From: Calditrichota bacterium
GTDB lineage: Bacteria > Calditrichota > Calditrichia > Calditrichales > J004
Assembly (NCBI GenBank): GCA_013112635.1
Contig: JABFGF010000001.1
Span: 1,054,001-1,118,000 of the forward strand
DNA length: 64,000 nt
Direction of reading: 5' to 3'
The notes below the pieces were generated by a model, which was given only the letters and a program-made list of their open reading frames with translations, searched no databases and was not told the origin of the DNA. The position numbers and the translations under genes are program-made. Below, piece by piece: positions 24,753-35,068 of this stretch (positions are counted from its first letter, which is position 1; every line of letters starts with the position of its first letter).

Positions 24753-27008
24753 ATGGATAATTTTTTCAACCATATTAATGAAATGAAACAATGGATGTCA
24801 GCCAAACGCTTTGAAGGGATAACCCGTCTTTATTCTGCCAGGCAGGTTGTGGAACAGCAAGGAACCATTTTTAATGATTATTCTGTGGCTAAAAATGCCG
24901 CTGCAGAATTTTACGAATTACTGCGAGAGCTTTATGCAAAAAAAGAATCCATAACAACTTTTGGGCCTTATACACCAAGCCAGGCTGTAATGATGAGACG
25001 TATGGGAATAAAAGGGATTTATCTTGGTGGATGGGCTACTTCTGCAAAGGGCTCCATAACAGAAGATCCTGGTGCTGATTTGGCCAGCTATCCATTAAGC
25101 CAGGTACCGGATGAAGCTGCGCCAATTGTCCGCGCTTTACTTGCTGCTGATAAAAATCAAAAATACCTGCGTTCTCGAATGACAGAGAAAGAACAAAAAG
25201 AGACACCAGAATATGATTATCGCCCGTTTATTATTGCCGATGCAGATACAGGCCATGGAGGTGATGCCCATGTTCGCAACCTGGTCCGCCGTTTTGTAGA
25301 AGCAGGGGTTACCGGTTATCATATCGAGGATCAACGATCCGGAACAAAAAAATGTGGTCATCAAGGTGGAAAAGTTTTGGTCGCTATCGATGAACAAATC
25401 AAAAGGCTAAACGCTGCTCGTTTTCAATTGGATACTATGCGGGTTTCCGGAATTATTGTGGCGCGAACAGATGCCGAGGCAGCAACATTATTGGATAGCA
25501 ACAGCGATGGCCGGGACCATCCTTTTATTCTTGGCGTTACCAACCTGGATATCCCGAGTTACAGAAGTTGTACGCTGGCAATACTTAGGCGTTTTTACGA
25601 TGCCGGAGTTGAAGAGATAAATGGCCATATGCTATACAACTTGTCTGAGGATGAGTTTAAACAAGCGAATGATTGGTTCAAAAATGCTAAAATCTCCGTT
25701 CAGATTGATGCCAGCATAAAGGAATTTGTTGATGGAAAACAACCTTTGTTGGACAGAAGTCTCAATGCAGCACTTGATTTGTTTGTGGAAGTTTGGGAAA
25801 AAGAATCCGGCTTAACTACCTTGAAAGAAGCTGTAGCAGATGTTATGGCATTCCATATTGAAGAAGGAGCTGAATATGACCTTAGTGTTGATGAATGGTT
25901 AAGTTTTGCCAAAACTGCTTCCTTTTTTGAAGCAAATCAAAAAATTAATGAAATGGGATTAGATATAAGCTGGGATTGCGAACTATCCCGTACACCTGAA
26001 GGTTATTATCAGGCTCGCGGAGGTTTGGAATATGCCATTGCAAAATCATTGGCCGTTGCTCCATTTTGTGATATTATCTGGATGGAAACCAAAACAGCAA
26101 ATTTAGAATATGCCAAAAAATTTGCAGATGCAATGCATGCAGAATATCCGGATAAAATGTTGGCTTATAATTTATCTCCATCTTTTAACTGGGATACAAC
26201 CGGTATGACTGATGACGAGATGCGCGCTTTCCCAATAGAAATGGGCAAAATGGGATTTGTATTCAACTTTATAACCTACGGCGGGCACCAAATTGATGGT
26301 TTAGCTTCTGAAGAATTTGCAACAGCATTACAGCAAACGGGAATGCTTGCCCTTGCCAAGCTACAAAGGAAATTCAGATTACTTGAATCGCCTTATAAAA
26401 CACCACAAACCCATGTTGGTGGCCCTCGTTTAGATGGCGCCCTGGCAGCTTCTTCCGGTAGGACAGCAACCACTAAAGCAATGGGTAAAGGCTCAACACA
26501 ATCTCAGCATCTTGTACAAACTGAAGTCCCAACAAAATTATTAGAAAACTGGCTTGATATCTGGGCAAAACAGTACAAAATTGTTTCCGGTCTTAAAGTA
26601 AAACTAAGGCCTCACCGTGCAGGATCAGAGCTTTTGGAACTTAGTGTACTGGATGATTATGGCAATAAAATGTCTGATATCGTTTTTGCAAATATTCAAG
26701 ACCGAAGAGGAAATAACATTTTATCAGTTCGCGATCAAAACACACTCAATCCTGATTTTAGGATGAAAAGGTTTATGACGCTAAACCAGATTTTTCTAAT
26801 GCATCGCTATAAAACAAATTCACTTCATTACGTTACACCAAGCGATGATAATAAGCGCCAAACAGAGGGCATGAAAAAACTTGGTATTTTTAAAGAAGTG
26901 AGTCAGGAGATTGGTGATATTATTGTTGCTAATGTGGATGTAGACAAAGTGAAAGAGCTACTAAACGAAGATTTGGTAAAACTGAAAAAGTTAATCGCTA
27001 AAGAATAA
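24753..27008 (+). CDS. aceA: Isocitrate lyase, long form
   Basis: A 751-residue enzyme that splits isocitrate into glyoxylate and succinate. The signature KKCGHQGGK with the catalytic Cys is near residue 201; DADTGHGG (about 165) and the C-terminal part of the barrel with [10 protein letters not shown] are also present. It is about 300 residues longer than E. coli AceA, with a helical insert in the middle and a C-terminal domain from about residue 600 ([20 protein letters not shown]). This resembles the long ICL2-type enzymes, in which the C-terminal domain has been linked to acetyl-CoA regulation. It forms an operon with malate synthase and ends at a clear terminator. Confidence 0.92.
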   Translation: MDNFFNHINEMKQWMSAKRFEGITRLYSARQVVEQQGTIFNDYSVAKNAAAEFYELLRELYAKKESITTFGPYTPSQAVMMRRMGIKGIYLGGWATSAKGSITEDPGADLASYPLSQVPDEAAPIVRALLAADKNQKYLRSRMTEKEQKETPEYDYRPFIIADADTGHGGDAHVRNLVRRFVEAGVTGYHIEDQRSGTKKCGHQGGKVLVAIDEQIKRLNAARFQLDTMRVSGIIVARTDAEAATLLDSNSDGRDHPFILGVTNLDIPSYRSCTLAILRRFYDAGVEEINGHMLYNLSEDEFKQANDWFKNAKISVQIDASIKEFVDGKQPLLDRSLNAALDLFVEVWEKESGLTTLKEAVADVMAFHIEEGAEYDLSVDEWLSFAKTASFFEANQKINEMGLDISWDCELSRTPEGYYQARGGLEYAIAKSLAVAPFCDIIWMETKTANLEYAKKFADAMHAEYPDKMLAYNLSPSFNWDTTGMTDDEMRAFPIEMGKMGFVFNFITYGGHQIDGLASEEFATALQQTGMLALAKLQRKFRLLESPYKTPQTHVGGPRLDGALAASSGRTATTKAMGKGSTQSQHLVQTEVPTKLLENWLDIWAKQYKIVSGLKVKLRPHRAGSELLELSVLDDYGNKMSDIVFANIQDRRGNNILSVRDQNTLNPDFRMKRFMTLNQIFLMHRYKTNSLHYVTPSDDNKRQTEGMKKLGIFKEVSQEIGDIIVANVDVDKVKELLNEDLVKLKKLIAKE

Positions 27009-27033
27009 GAGTTTAGTCATTTGTTTTTAATAT

Positions 27034-27070
27034 AAGCCCTTAATGTCACCCTGGCGTAAAGGGCTTTTTT
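27034..27070 (+). terminator. Intrinsic terminator after isocitrate lyase
   Basis: AAGCCCTT (27034-27041) and AAGGGCTT (27059-27066) form an 8-base stem followed by a run of T to 27070. It lies 26 bases past the stop codon and closes the malate synthase/isocitrate lyase operon. Confidence 0.85.
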
Positions 27071-27203
27071 GCGACATAAATATTAATTGTCATATCCAAT
27101 CACTATTTAAAGAATCCTCATTTAGCTTCGATCATTCAGTAATAATATTGGTGATTTAAACCGTACGAAGGAAACCTTTATAGAAATACAATCCGGTACA
27201 AGA

Positions 27204-30200
27204 ATGATCAAATACATTAGAAATATAATTTTCCTATCACTCTTCTTAACACTACAAAATATTTTTTCCCAACAATACTATTTTAAAAACTATACTGGAG
27301 AAGATGGTCTTTCCCAGCATTCTGCAAATGTAATAATTCAAGATAGTGATGGATATTTGTGGGTTGGTACGCAAAATGGGCTTAATCGATTTAATGGACG
27401 TAAATTCCAAATTTTCAGCATTGAGGATGGCCTTGAAAATGATTATATAAATGACATTGCTCAAGATAGTTCTGGGACAATTTGGATTGCAACAAACAAT
27501 GGGGTTAGTAGATGGGATGATCCAGGATTTACAAATTTTAATGACTTGGCTGGACTTGCAAATGAGAACGTTCTGAAACTGATTGTGGACATGAATGGTT
27601 TTTTATGGTGCAGTACATTATCCGGATTATACCGCAAAAATGAAAATACTTTTAAAAAATATTCGTTTCAGGATAGAATTCCTGAAACAAGGATTAATAA
27701 TCTTTTCTTTGATAATAACGATAATTTGTGGATCGCAACTAGCAATGGATTATATGTAAACAATAATAATTTATTTTCGGATAGTTTGATATCTCCAGCA
27801 GATATGCTAAATGTATTAAGCATTGTTCAAGATAACAGCAATCGGTTCTGGCTTGGTTTAAAAAACCAAATCCGGGTTTATAAAAATGGACACTTGATAA
27901 GGACTTTTGAAAAAGATGACCATATTAATGGTCCTGTAAACCACCTTTTTATTAGTGACAATGATATTGTATGGGCTGCAACGAATTATGGCGTAGTCAT
28001 GATCAACGGAGAAAAAACAGATTTAATATATGAGAAACAAGGTTTGCCCTTAAATACTGTTCTTACAGTTACTGAAGACAATGACAAGGTTATCTGGTTA
28101 GGTGGTTATGGCGGTGTTACAAAATTTCAAAGCCGGGCTTTTGTTAATTTTAATACAAGAGATGGACTTGGTGCAAACCAAATCCGCCCAATCGCAAGGC
28201 GTAAGGGAGGAAAGCTTTGGGTCGGCACTACAGGGGGCTTAAATAGTTTTGATGGAGAAGAATGGAAATTATTTACTGAACAAGATGGTCTTTTGAATTC
28301 AAAAGTTAACTGTCTATTTCTTGATCCATCAAATATCTTATGGATTGGTACAGAAAATGGTCTTAATTACTATGATGGGACAAAACTCCGAGTAGCGCAT
28401 GATATTTCTTTGAGGGAGCCCATACGTTACTTAGATCAATATATGGATAACATTATAATTGTTTGCCAAGATGCTGTTTATTCATATAACAGGTTTTCAA
28501 ATGATTTAGATAAAATTGAAGTCCCCGGTAATAGCTTAATAAACGCTAGAACCTTAGGGGACAGAAAGGGTAATTTATGGATTTCCGGAACGGCTGGCCT
28601 TTCCGTTTTTAATGGAATAACCTGGAAAACATATACTGTAAAAGAAGGCCTGGCTACAAACTACCCTTATTTTATTTGCGAAGATTTTTACGGAGCAATC
28701 TGGTTTGGATACCATTCCTCACATGGTCTTACACGATTTAAAAACGGCAACTTCAAAACCTATGTTACTAAAGATGGCCTTACAAGTAACGCAGTCTATT
28801 CACTTGGAACGGATTTTGATAATAATTTATGGATTGGTACTGCACGTGGAGTAGACAAATTCGATGGGAATAACTTTAAAAATTATAATACTTCTGATGG
28901 TTACGCAAGTTATGAATCAAACTCCGGAGGTTTTTTCTTAGACTATGATAGCACCATTTGGTTTGGAACAGGAAACGGCCTCAGCCACTACTACCCATCA
29001 TTTGATATTGATAATAAAAGCCCTCCAGTAATTAAGATTAATTATACACAACTGGGAGATTCTGTTTATACAAGAAATAGCTCCATTCAGGTCAAACATG
29101 ACCAAAAAGATTTTTATGCATTTATTGAATGTCTCACTTATATAAATGAAGAACGAATTGAATTTAAGTACCGGTTGTTGGGCTATAGTGATCGTTGGAA
29201 AAAATTTAAAGACAGAGTAATTCAAGTTTCGAATTTGCCGCCAGGAACATACACCCTGGAAGTTAAAGCAAAAAAATATTTGGGAAATTGGTCGAAACCT
29301 GAACGCACTAAATTTATTATTGAACCACCCTATTGGAAAACATGGTGGTTTAGGGTTTTGAGCTTCCTATTAATATCAACTATTCTATTTGGCATCTATA
29401 ACCAACGTGTTCGAAGTATTAAAAGGCAAAACGAAAAACTAGAACTGCAGGTTAAAGAACGTACCAAAGAAGTTATTAAAGGTAAAAGAGAAACCGACAA
29501 TATTCTCAATAATGTTGAAGAAGGCTTATTTTTGATCAATCCTGACTATTCAATAGGAACTCATTATTCAAAATCCCTTGAATCCATTTTAGAAAAAAAT
29601 AATATAGCTTGTGAAAATTTTGTTGCAACAATCCAAGAAAATATCCATAAAGAAGACGCATCAACAATAATGGATTTTTTAGATATAATGTTTATGGATG
29701 ATGTGGAAGAAGAGATGACTTCAACACTTTCCCCTTTAAGCAAGATAAAGTTCCATTTTCCACGACAGAATAGTAATGAAGCAATCAACAAATTCCTTTC
29801 TTTTAAATTTAAACGTATACAAAACGAAGCCGGTAATACAGAAGAGCTTATTTCCACTGTCAGCGATATAACGAACCAGATACATTTAGAAAAGCAACTT
29901 GCTGAGACAGAAGAGCATCAAAAAAAGCAAATGGATTGGCTATTTAGCATATTGCATGTAGAACCTGAAATGCTGAGTGATTTTATAGATGGTGTAAAAA
30001 GAGAATTAGCGACAATTGATATGTCATTATCAATTCCTGATGATGAAATAGATATTTCCTCAACACTTCAAATTTTGTATCGTTCAATGCATATGATAAA
30101 AGGAAATGCAGCCTTATTGGATTTACATTTTTTTGTTAAGGAAGCTCATGAATTCGAAGATTTAATTTCTAAAATCCAAAAAAAACAAGAATTAGTTGTT

Positions 30201-30569
30201 AGTGATTTATCACCTCTTCACGAAAAACGTAACACAATGATGGAAGTTTTAAACGAAGTAAATGCTTTAATCGAAAAGATTGGCAACCTGACTAACAATT
30301 TTCGACCCAAAAAGAATCTTACAAATGACCAACTGATAGATTCCATCAATAAAATGGTTTACAGTTTTTCAATCGAGTCTGGGAAAAAGGTTAGTTTTGA
30401 ATATTCCAAATTTGATTCGAAACAAATTCCACCAAACTACCGCATTTTTATCAAAGAAGTACTAATACAGTTTGTAAAAACTCATTTGCTCATGGATTTG
30501 AGAATAATGATGAGCAAGAGGCACATGGAAAACAGGTTAATGGAAAAATTGAAATATCATCTTGCATAG
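27204..30569 (+). CDS. Reg_prop/Y_Y_Y sensor with CheA-like output, frameshifted near its end
   Basis: A 1121-residue sensor. It has a signal peptide (to about residue 22, NIFSQ), then a two-component-regulator propeller of many DG..WIGT..GL repeats to about residue 600, a Y_Y_Y domain (about 625-705), and a membrane helix (about 715-735). Next come a short coiled coil (EKLELQVKERTKEV), a PAS-like segment (NILNNVEEGLFLINPD), an HPt domain with His963 in HMIKGNA, and the start of an ATPase domain (KEVLIQFVK). The last 30 residues are out of frame: an A5 run at 30476-30480 appears one A short, and the ATPase domain continues in the other frame to 30877. Likely role: detecting an extracellular or periplasmic ligand and passing phosphate to an unlinked response regulator. 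Confidence 0.82.
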   Translation: MIKYIRNIIFLSLFLTLQNIFSQQYYFKNYTGEDGLSQHSANVIIQDSDGYLWVGTQNGLNRFNGRKFQIFSIEDGLENDYINDIAQDSSGTIWIATNNGVSRWDDPGFTNFNDLAGLANENVLKLIVDMNGFLWCSTLSGLYRKNENTFKKYSFQDRIPETRINNLFFDNNDNLWIATSNGLYVNNNNLFSDSLISPADMLNVLSIVQDNSNRFWLGLKNQIRVYKNGHLIRTFEKDDHINGPVNHLFISDNDIVWAATNYGVVMINGEKTDLIYEKQGLPLNTVLTVTEDNDKVIWLGGYGGVTKFQSRAFVNFNTRDGLGANQIRPIARRKGGKLWVGTTGGLNSFDGEEWKLFTEQDGLLNSKVNCLFLDPSNILWIGTENGLNYYDGTKLRVAHDISLREPIRYLDQYMDNIIIVCQDAVYSYNRFSNDLDKIEVPGNSLINARTLGDRKGNLWISGTAGLSVFNGITWKTYTVKEGLATNYPYFICEDFYGAIWFGYHSSHGLTRFKNGNFKTYVTKDGLTSNAVYSLGTDFDNNLWIGTARGVDKFDGNNFKNYNTSDGYASYESNSGGFFLDYDSTIWFGTGNGLSHYYPSFDIDNKSPPVIKINYTQLGDSVYTRNSSIQVKHDQKDFYAFIECLTYINEERIEFKYRLLGYSDRWKKFKDRVIQVSNLPPGTYTLEVKAKKYLGNWSKPERTKFIIEPPYWKTWWFRVLSFLLISTILFGIYNQRVRSIKRQNEKLELQVKERTKEVIKGKRETDNILNNVEEGLFLINPDYSIGTHYSKSLESILEKNNIACENFVATIQENIHKEDASTIMDFLDIMFMDDVEEEMTSTLSPLSKIKFHFPRQNSNEAINKFLSFKFKRIQNEAGNTEELISTVSDITNQIHLEKQLAETEEHQKKQMDWLFSILHVEPEMLSDFIDGVKRELATIDMSLSIPDDEIDISSTLQILYRSMHMIKGNAALLDLHFFVKEAHEFEDLISKIQKKQELVVSDLSPLHEKRNTMMEVLNEVNALIEKIGNLTNNFRPKKNLTNDQLIDSINKMVYSFSIESGKKVSFEYSKFDSKQIPPNYRIFIKEVLIQFVKTHLLMDLRIMMSKRHMENRLMEKLKYHLA

Positions 30570-30877
30570 AAAATGCAACCTATAAAATTACCTATCGGGA
30601 TGATGGTCGAGGACTTGATTCAAATAGATTGCGTCAGAAAGCTTTGGAACTAAACCTGGCGCCAGAAAATACAATAAAAAAGTGGACGGATAATAAATTA
30701 TATTCAGTGATTTTTACACACGGTTTATCAACCAACCCATCGCCGGATAGAATTTCTGGCAGAGGTATTGGATTAGATATTGTAAAAAAGAAAACGGATG
30801 AATACGGTGGGACAATTACAATATGTTCAGAGGAAGGTCAATTCTGTGAGTTTATAATTTGTTTGCCAATTAAATAA
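30482..30877 (+). pseudogene. Displaced C-terminal ATPase domain of the first propeller sensor
   Basis: Read in the frame shifted from the gene above, this stretch encodes SFAHGFE (N box), ITYRDDGRGLD (G1 box) and ISGRGIGLDIVKKK (G2 box), then ends with QFCEFIICLPIK. It aligns all along with residues about 1200-1325 of the intact paralogue at 30975. An annotator working by start codons would call only 30629-30877. The gene may be a recent pseudogene, may be expressed by slippage, or may carry a sequencing error. Without this domain the kinase could not bind ATP. Confidence 0.75.
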
Positions 30878-30974
30878 AATAAAGCTTCAAACATCCCTGT
30901 TTAGCCCGATTAGCAATACCAATAAAATACGGATTCTATTTATTCTACTAAAGAATATACTCTGAGGTATAAAT

Positions 30975-33900
30975 ATGATTATTAGCTCCTCTTTAAAATT
31001 ACAGATGTACTATTCCTCTCTTATTCTCATAATAATATGGCATCTACTTTCACCAAAATCAACATTTGCCCAAAAACCGAACATAAAGTTTGACCAGATC
31101 ACTGTTTCGGATGGTCTCTCTCAAAGCAAAATAACCAGCATTGTGCAAGATAGTGTTGGATTTATGTGGTTTGGTTCAAAAGCAGGTCTAAATAGATTTG
31201 ATGGCTCAAAAATCAAAATATACAAATCTGATAAGAATGACAGCACTAGCATAAGCGATAATTCTATTCTAAATTTATTTAGGGACCGGCTCGGAAAACT
31301 ATGGATAATAACAGAAGAAGGCGGGCTCAACCAATATGATTCTAAAACAGAAAATTTTACTCAGTTTAAACATAACTCAGCTGATTCTAATAGTATAAGC
31401 TCCAATATTGCCCGAGTATTATATGAAGATAGAGGTGGAGTTCTGTGGGTTGCAACCTATGGTGGTCTAAACAAATATATTCATAAACAGAAAAAATTTG
31501 TTTTGCAAAAGATTAAAAATCCAGGAAGCAATATTGATTTAAGTAATCAATTTATCTATTGTATCAGCGAAGATTCTAACGGGGATTTGTGGCTTGGCAC
31601 TTCAGATAATGGCCTTATACACTTTAATAAAGAAACAGGCCATTACACACATTATACACACAATCCCAAAAACCCAACAAGTTTAAGCAGCAATAATCTC
31701 CGTACTATTTTTACTGACCATACCAGCACTCTCTGGGTGGGAACTAAAGGTGGCGGCTTAAGCAGCTACAATATGGAAGGTGATGAATTTCAGCACTACA
31801 AACCGGAATCTAACGATCCATATAGTATTAACAGTAATTCAATATTATCCATTTTTGAGGACAGTAAGCATCGGTTATGGATTGGCACTGATGGAAAAGG
31901 CCTAAATTTATATGACAGGCAAAATGACCGTTTTTATCATTATCAGGAAGATATTAATAACAACAGTTCTCTTAGCAATGATGTTGTGTTGGATATTTAT
32001 GAAGATAATATAGGGGATATCTGGATTGCTACTTTAGGAGGAATCAATCGAATAAACAAGGAAGGAATGCGCTTTGGACATATAAACTCTCACCCGGTTG
32101 ATAAAAACACACTAAGCAAAAATGAGATCCGAGCAATTTATGAAGATCGTTCCGGTACTCTCTGGGTGGGTACGGATAGAGGTGGGCTAAATAAAATTCA
32201 AAACCTAAATATGAGTAATGTTAAACCAAAGTATACTCATTTTAATATGAACAATCATAGTGGTATTAGTGATAATGTAATTCTTTCGATTCTTGAGGAC
32301 AAGCAGGGGAATATGTGGTTTGGAACCTATACAGGTGGTTTAAACAAGTATAATAAAAAAACTGAACAATTTACACATTTTAAACATAACCCTGATGACT
32401 CAACCAGCATTTCTTCCAACTTTATTTGGTCAATAATTGAAGATCGGGAGGGATTTATATGGTTGGCTACAAGTGGTGGGGGCATTAATAAATTTGACCC
32501 GAAAACTGGCAAGTTTAAGCGTTTTCTGAATTCAGGTGACCCTAAAAGTATTGGAAGCAATGTTATCATCTTTTGTCATGAAGATTATCTTGGTCAACTA
32601 TGGCTGGGGACTTATAACCGTGGTTTAAATCTTTATGAAAAAGAAACGGGTCAATTCAAACATTATGAACCTGATCCACAAAACCCAAACAGTATTAGCA
32701 GCAAAAAATTATTTTCAATTTATGAAGATCCAACCGGTTTTCTATGGATTGGAACAGATAACGGATTAAACAAACTTGACCCTAAAACAAAAGAGTTTAC
32801 GCGTTTTACTGAAAAGGATGGCATACCCAATAAACTTCTTTTTGGCGTTTTAGGCGATAACGAAAATAATATTTGGCTAAGTACCAATGAAGGTCTCTAT
32901 AAATATGACATTGCCAGCAAAACAGCAAAACCATATACAAAAGAAGATGGGCTTCAAAGCAATGAGTTTTATAGGGGGGCTTACCATAAAGGACATTCAG
33001 GAAAATTTTACTTTGGTGGCTTGAATGGGTTTAATTCCTTTTTTCCACATGAGATTAAGAACAATCAGACAATACCAACAATTGTTCTAACCGATTTTCA
33101 AATATATAATAAATCTGTCCCAATTGGTTTATGGGAGAATGAACAAACAATCCTTAAACAATCCATAACCAATACAAAAAAAATAGAGATTTCATACAGA
33201 GAAAACCTTTTTACCCTTTGGTTTTCTGCCTTAAGCTTTATATCGCCAGGTAAAAACCGCTTTGCATACAAAATGGAAGGGTTTGATAAAGATTGGATAA
33301 GCATAGGTGAGCGGCAATATGCTAACTATTCCAATCTGGAAGGCGGTGAATACACTTTTATGGTGAAAGGATCTAATAATGATGGGGTGTGGAACGAACG
33401 TCCTACAACGGTAAAAATTATTATCACACCACCATTTTGGAAAACAACATGGTTTAGGTTCTCCAGTGCCTTCTTCTTGATTGTATTACTAGTCGGTTTT
33501 TACCGTCAACGTGTAATATCCATTAAAAAGCAAAACGAAAAATTAGAACAGCAGGTTAAAGAACGTACCAAAGAAGTTATAAAAGGTAAAAAGGAAACAG
33601 ATAACATTTTAAATAATGTTGAAGAAGGCCTGTTCTTGATAAACCCCGATTTATCCATTGGTTCTCAATATTCAAAATCATTTGGTGCCATAATGGAAAA
33701 AGATAACCTTGCCAATAGAAGTTTTATTGATTCCATCTCAAAACACCTGCCGGATAATACGTTATCCATTGCTACAGAGTATTTTGAACTAATGCTTGAT
33801 GAAAAATACGATGAACAAAACATAGATCAATTCTCGCCATTAAACCCTGTCGAATTTTCTTTTGAAAATACAGAAAACAAATTTTTATCTTTTAAATTTA

Positions 33901-34997
33901 AACGTATTCAAAAAGAGGATCATACCATCGAGAAATTGATTTCTACCGTGAAAGATATTACAAATCAAATTCACCTAGAAAACCAACTTAAAAAATCTGA
34001 AGAAGATCAAAAAAGGCAAATGGAGTGGTTGTTTAATATTCTACAGGTTGAGCCTTCTATGCTGAAAGAATTTATTGAAGGTGTTAAACGAGAACTAGAA
34101 ATAATTGAAGAATTGCTAATCACCGTGGAGGATGAAAAAAGTATTCCAGTTATTTTAGAGTCTATCTATAGATCCATGCACATGATTAAAGGAAATGCAG
34201 CACTGCTGGATTTAAACTTTTTTGTGGAAGCTGCGCACGGTTTTGAAGAAAGCCTATCTGAAATACAGCAAAGTGATAACCTAACATACCCGTGCTTAAA
34301 TATTATAAAGGAAAAGCATGAAGAAATTAATAAGATTTTAAATGAATTAATAAAGCTCATAGACAAAATTGGAAACCTTACACAGAATTTTAAGCCAAAA
34401 AAAAACCAGGAAAAGCAGCAACTTTTAAAATCCATTAAAAACCTGATAAAAAGCTTGTCTATAGACATGGGGAAAAAAGTAGGTTTGGAATCTAAAAATT
34501 TTGATATCGAAAAGGTTCCACATAAATACCGGCTTTTTGTGAAAGAAGTTTTAATTCAGTTTATTAGAAATTCAATGGCCCATGGTATCGAAAAAGAAGT
34601 GGAGAGAAAAAAATCAGGAAAACCTGATGAAGGAAAGATTGAAATTATAACAAGCATTGACCAGGATTGTTTTAAGTTTATATACCGGGATGATGGTTGC
34701 GGGCTCAAACTTGAAAAACTAAAGGAAAAAGCACAAGAACTATTTGGCGCAAACGGAAAGAAAAACTTAACAGAAGATGATATTTACTCAGTTATATTTC
34801 ACTCTGGGGTAACCACAACCACTACCTCAGACCATATCTCTGGAAGAGGTGTAGGCCTGGATATTGTAAAAAGCAAAATCGATGAATTTGGTGGGATCAT
34901 TTCAATAAACTCTAAACAGGGGCAGTTTTGTGAGTTTGCAGTAGAACTGCCAATAAAAGAATATGAGACCAACAAGGAAGAAATATTAATGGGTTGA
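30975..34997 (+). CDS. Reg_prop/Y_Y_Y sensor histidine kinase with CheA-like HPt and ATPase domains
   Basis: A 1340-residue intact paralogue of the preceding gene. Order: signal peptide (to about residue 32, STFAQ); about a dozen propeller repeats of the form 'SISSN.I..I.ED..G.LWIGT.GGGLN' to about residue 690; Y_Y_Y domain (about 745-815); membrane helix (about 825-845); coiled coil; PAS-like segment (about 875-1000); HPt domain with His1069 in HMIKGNAALL; and an ATPase domain with N box RNSMAHGIE (Asn1199), YRDDGCGL and ISGRGVGLDIVK. The run IEKEVERKKSGKP after the N box is CheA-like, not HisKA-type. There is no CheA dimerisation domain, CheW-like domain, receiver or DNA-binding domain. GAGG lies 9 bases before the ATG. 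The partner regulator is not in the window. Confidence 0.88.
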   Translation: MIISSSLKLQMYYSSLILIIIWHLLSPKSTFAQKPNIKFDQITVSDGLSQSKITSIVQDSVGFMWFGSKAGLNRFDGSKIKIYKSDKNDSTSISDNSILNLFRDRLGKLWIITEEGGLNQYDSKTENFTQFKHNSADSNSISSNIARVLYEDRGGVLWVATYGGLNKYIHKQKKFVLQKIKNPGSNIDLSNQFIYCISEDSNGDLWLGTSDNGLIHFNKETGHYTHYTHNPKNPTSLSSNNLRTIFTDHTSTLWVGTKGGGLSSYNMEGDEFQHYKPESNDPYSINSNSILSIFEDSKHRLWIGTDGKGLNLYDRQNDRFYHYQEDINNNSSLSNDVVLDIYEDNIGDIWIATLGGINRINKEGMRFGHINSHPVDKNTLSKNEIRAIYEDRSGTLWVGTDRGGLNKIQNLNMSNVKPKYTHFNMNNHSGISDNVILSILEDKQGNMWFGTYTGGLNKYNKKTEQFTHFKHNPDDSTSISSNFIWSIIEDREGFIWLATSGGGINKFDPKTGKFKRFLNSGDPKSIGSNVIIFCHEDYLGQLWLGTYNRGLNLYEKETGQFKHYEPDPQNPNSISSKKLFSIYEDPTGFLWIGTDNGLNKLDPKTKEFTRFTEKDGIPNKLLFGVLGDNENNIWLSTNEGLYKYDIASKTAKPYTKEDGLQSNEFYRGAYHKGHSGKFYFGGLNGFNSFFPHEIKNNQTIPTIVLTDFQIYNKSVPIGLWENEQTILKQSITNTKKIEISYRENLFTLWFSALSFISPGKNRFAYKMEGFDKDWISIGERQYANYSNLEGGEYTFMVKGSNNDGVWNERPTTVKIIITPPFWKTTWFRFSSAFFLIVLLVGFYRQRVISIKKQNEKLEQQVKERTKEVIKGKKETDNILNNVEEGLFLINPDLSIGSQYSKSFGAIMEKDNLANRSFIDSISKHLPDNTLSIATEYFELMLDEKYDEQNIDQFSPLNPVEFSFENTENKFLSFKFKRIQKEDHTIEKLISTVKDITNQIHLENQLKKSEEDQKRQMEWLFNILQVEPSMLKEFIEGVKRELEIIEELLITVEDEKSIPVILESIYRSMHMIKGNAALLDLNFFVEAAHGFEESLSEIQQSDNLTYPCLNIIKEKHEEINKILNELIKLIDKIGNLTQNFKPKKNQEKQQLLKSIKNLIKSLSIDMGKKVGLESKNFDIEKVPHKYRLFVKEVLIQFIRNSMAHGIEKEVERKKSGKPDEGKIEIITSIDQDCFKFIYRDDGCGLKLEKLKEKAQELFGANGKKNLTEDDIYSVIFHSGVTTTTTSDHISGRGVGLDIVKSKIDEFGGIISINSKQGQFCEFAVELPIKEYETNKEEILMG

Positions 34998-35068
34998 GTA
35001 AAGATAGACCCATTTAGAGCAATCAATTCCCCCGAATTAATCATGCACTTTATGGGCCAGTAATTATT

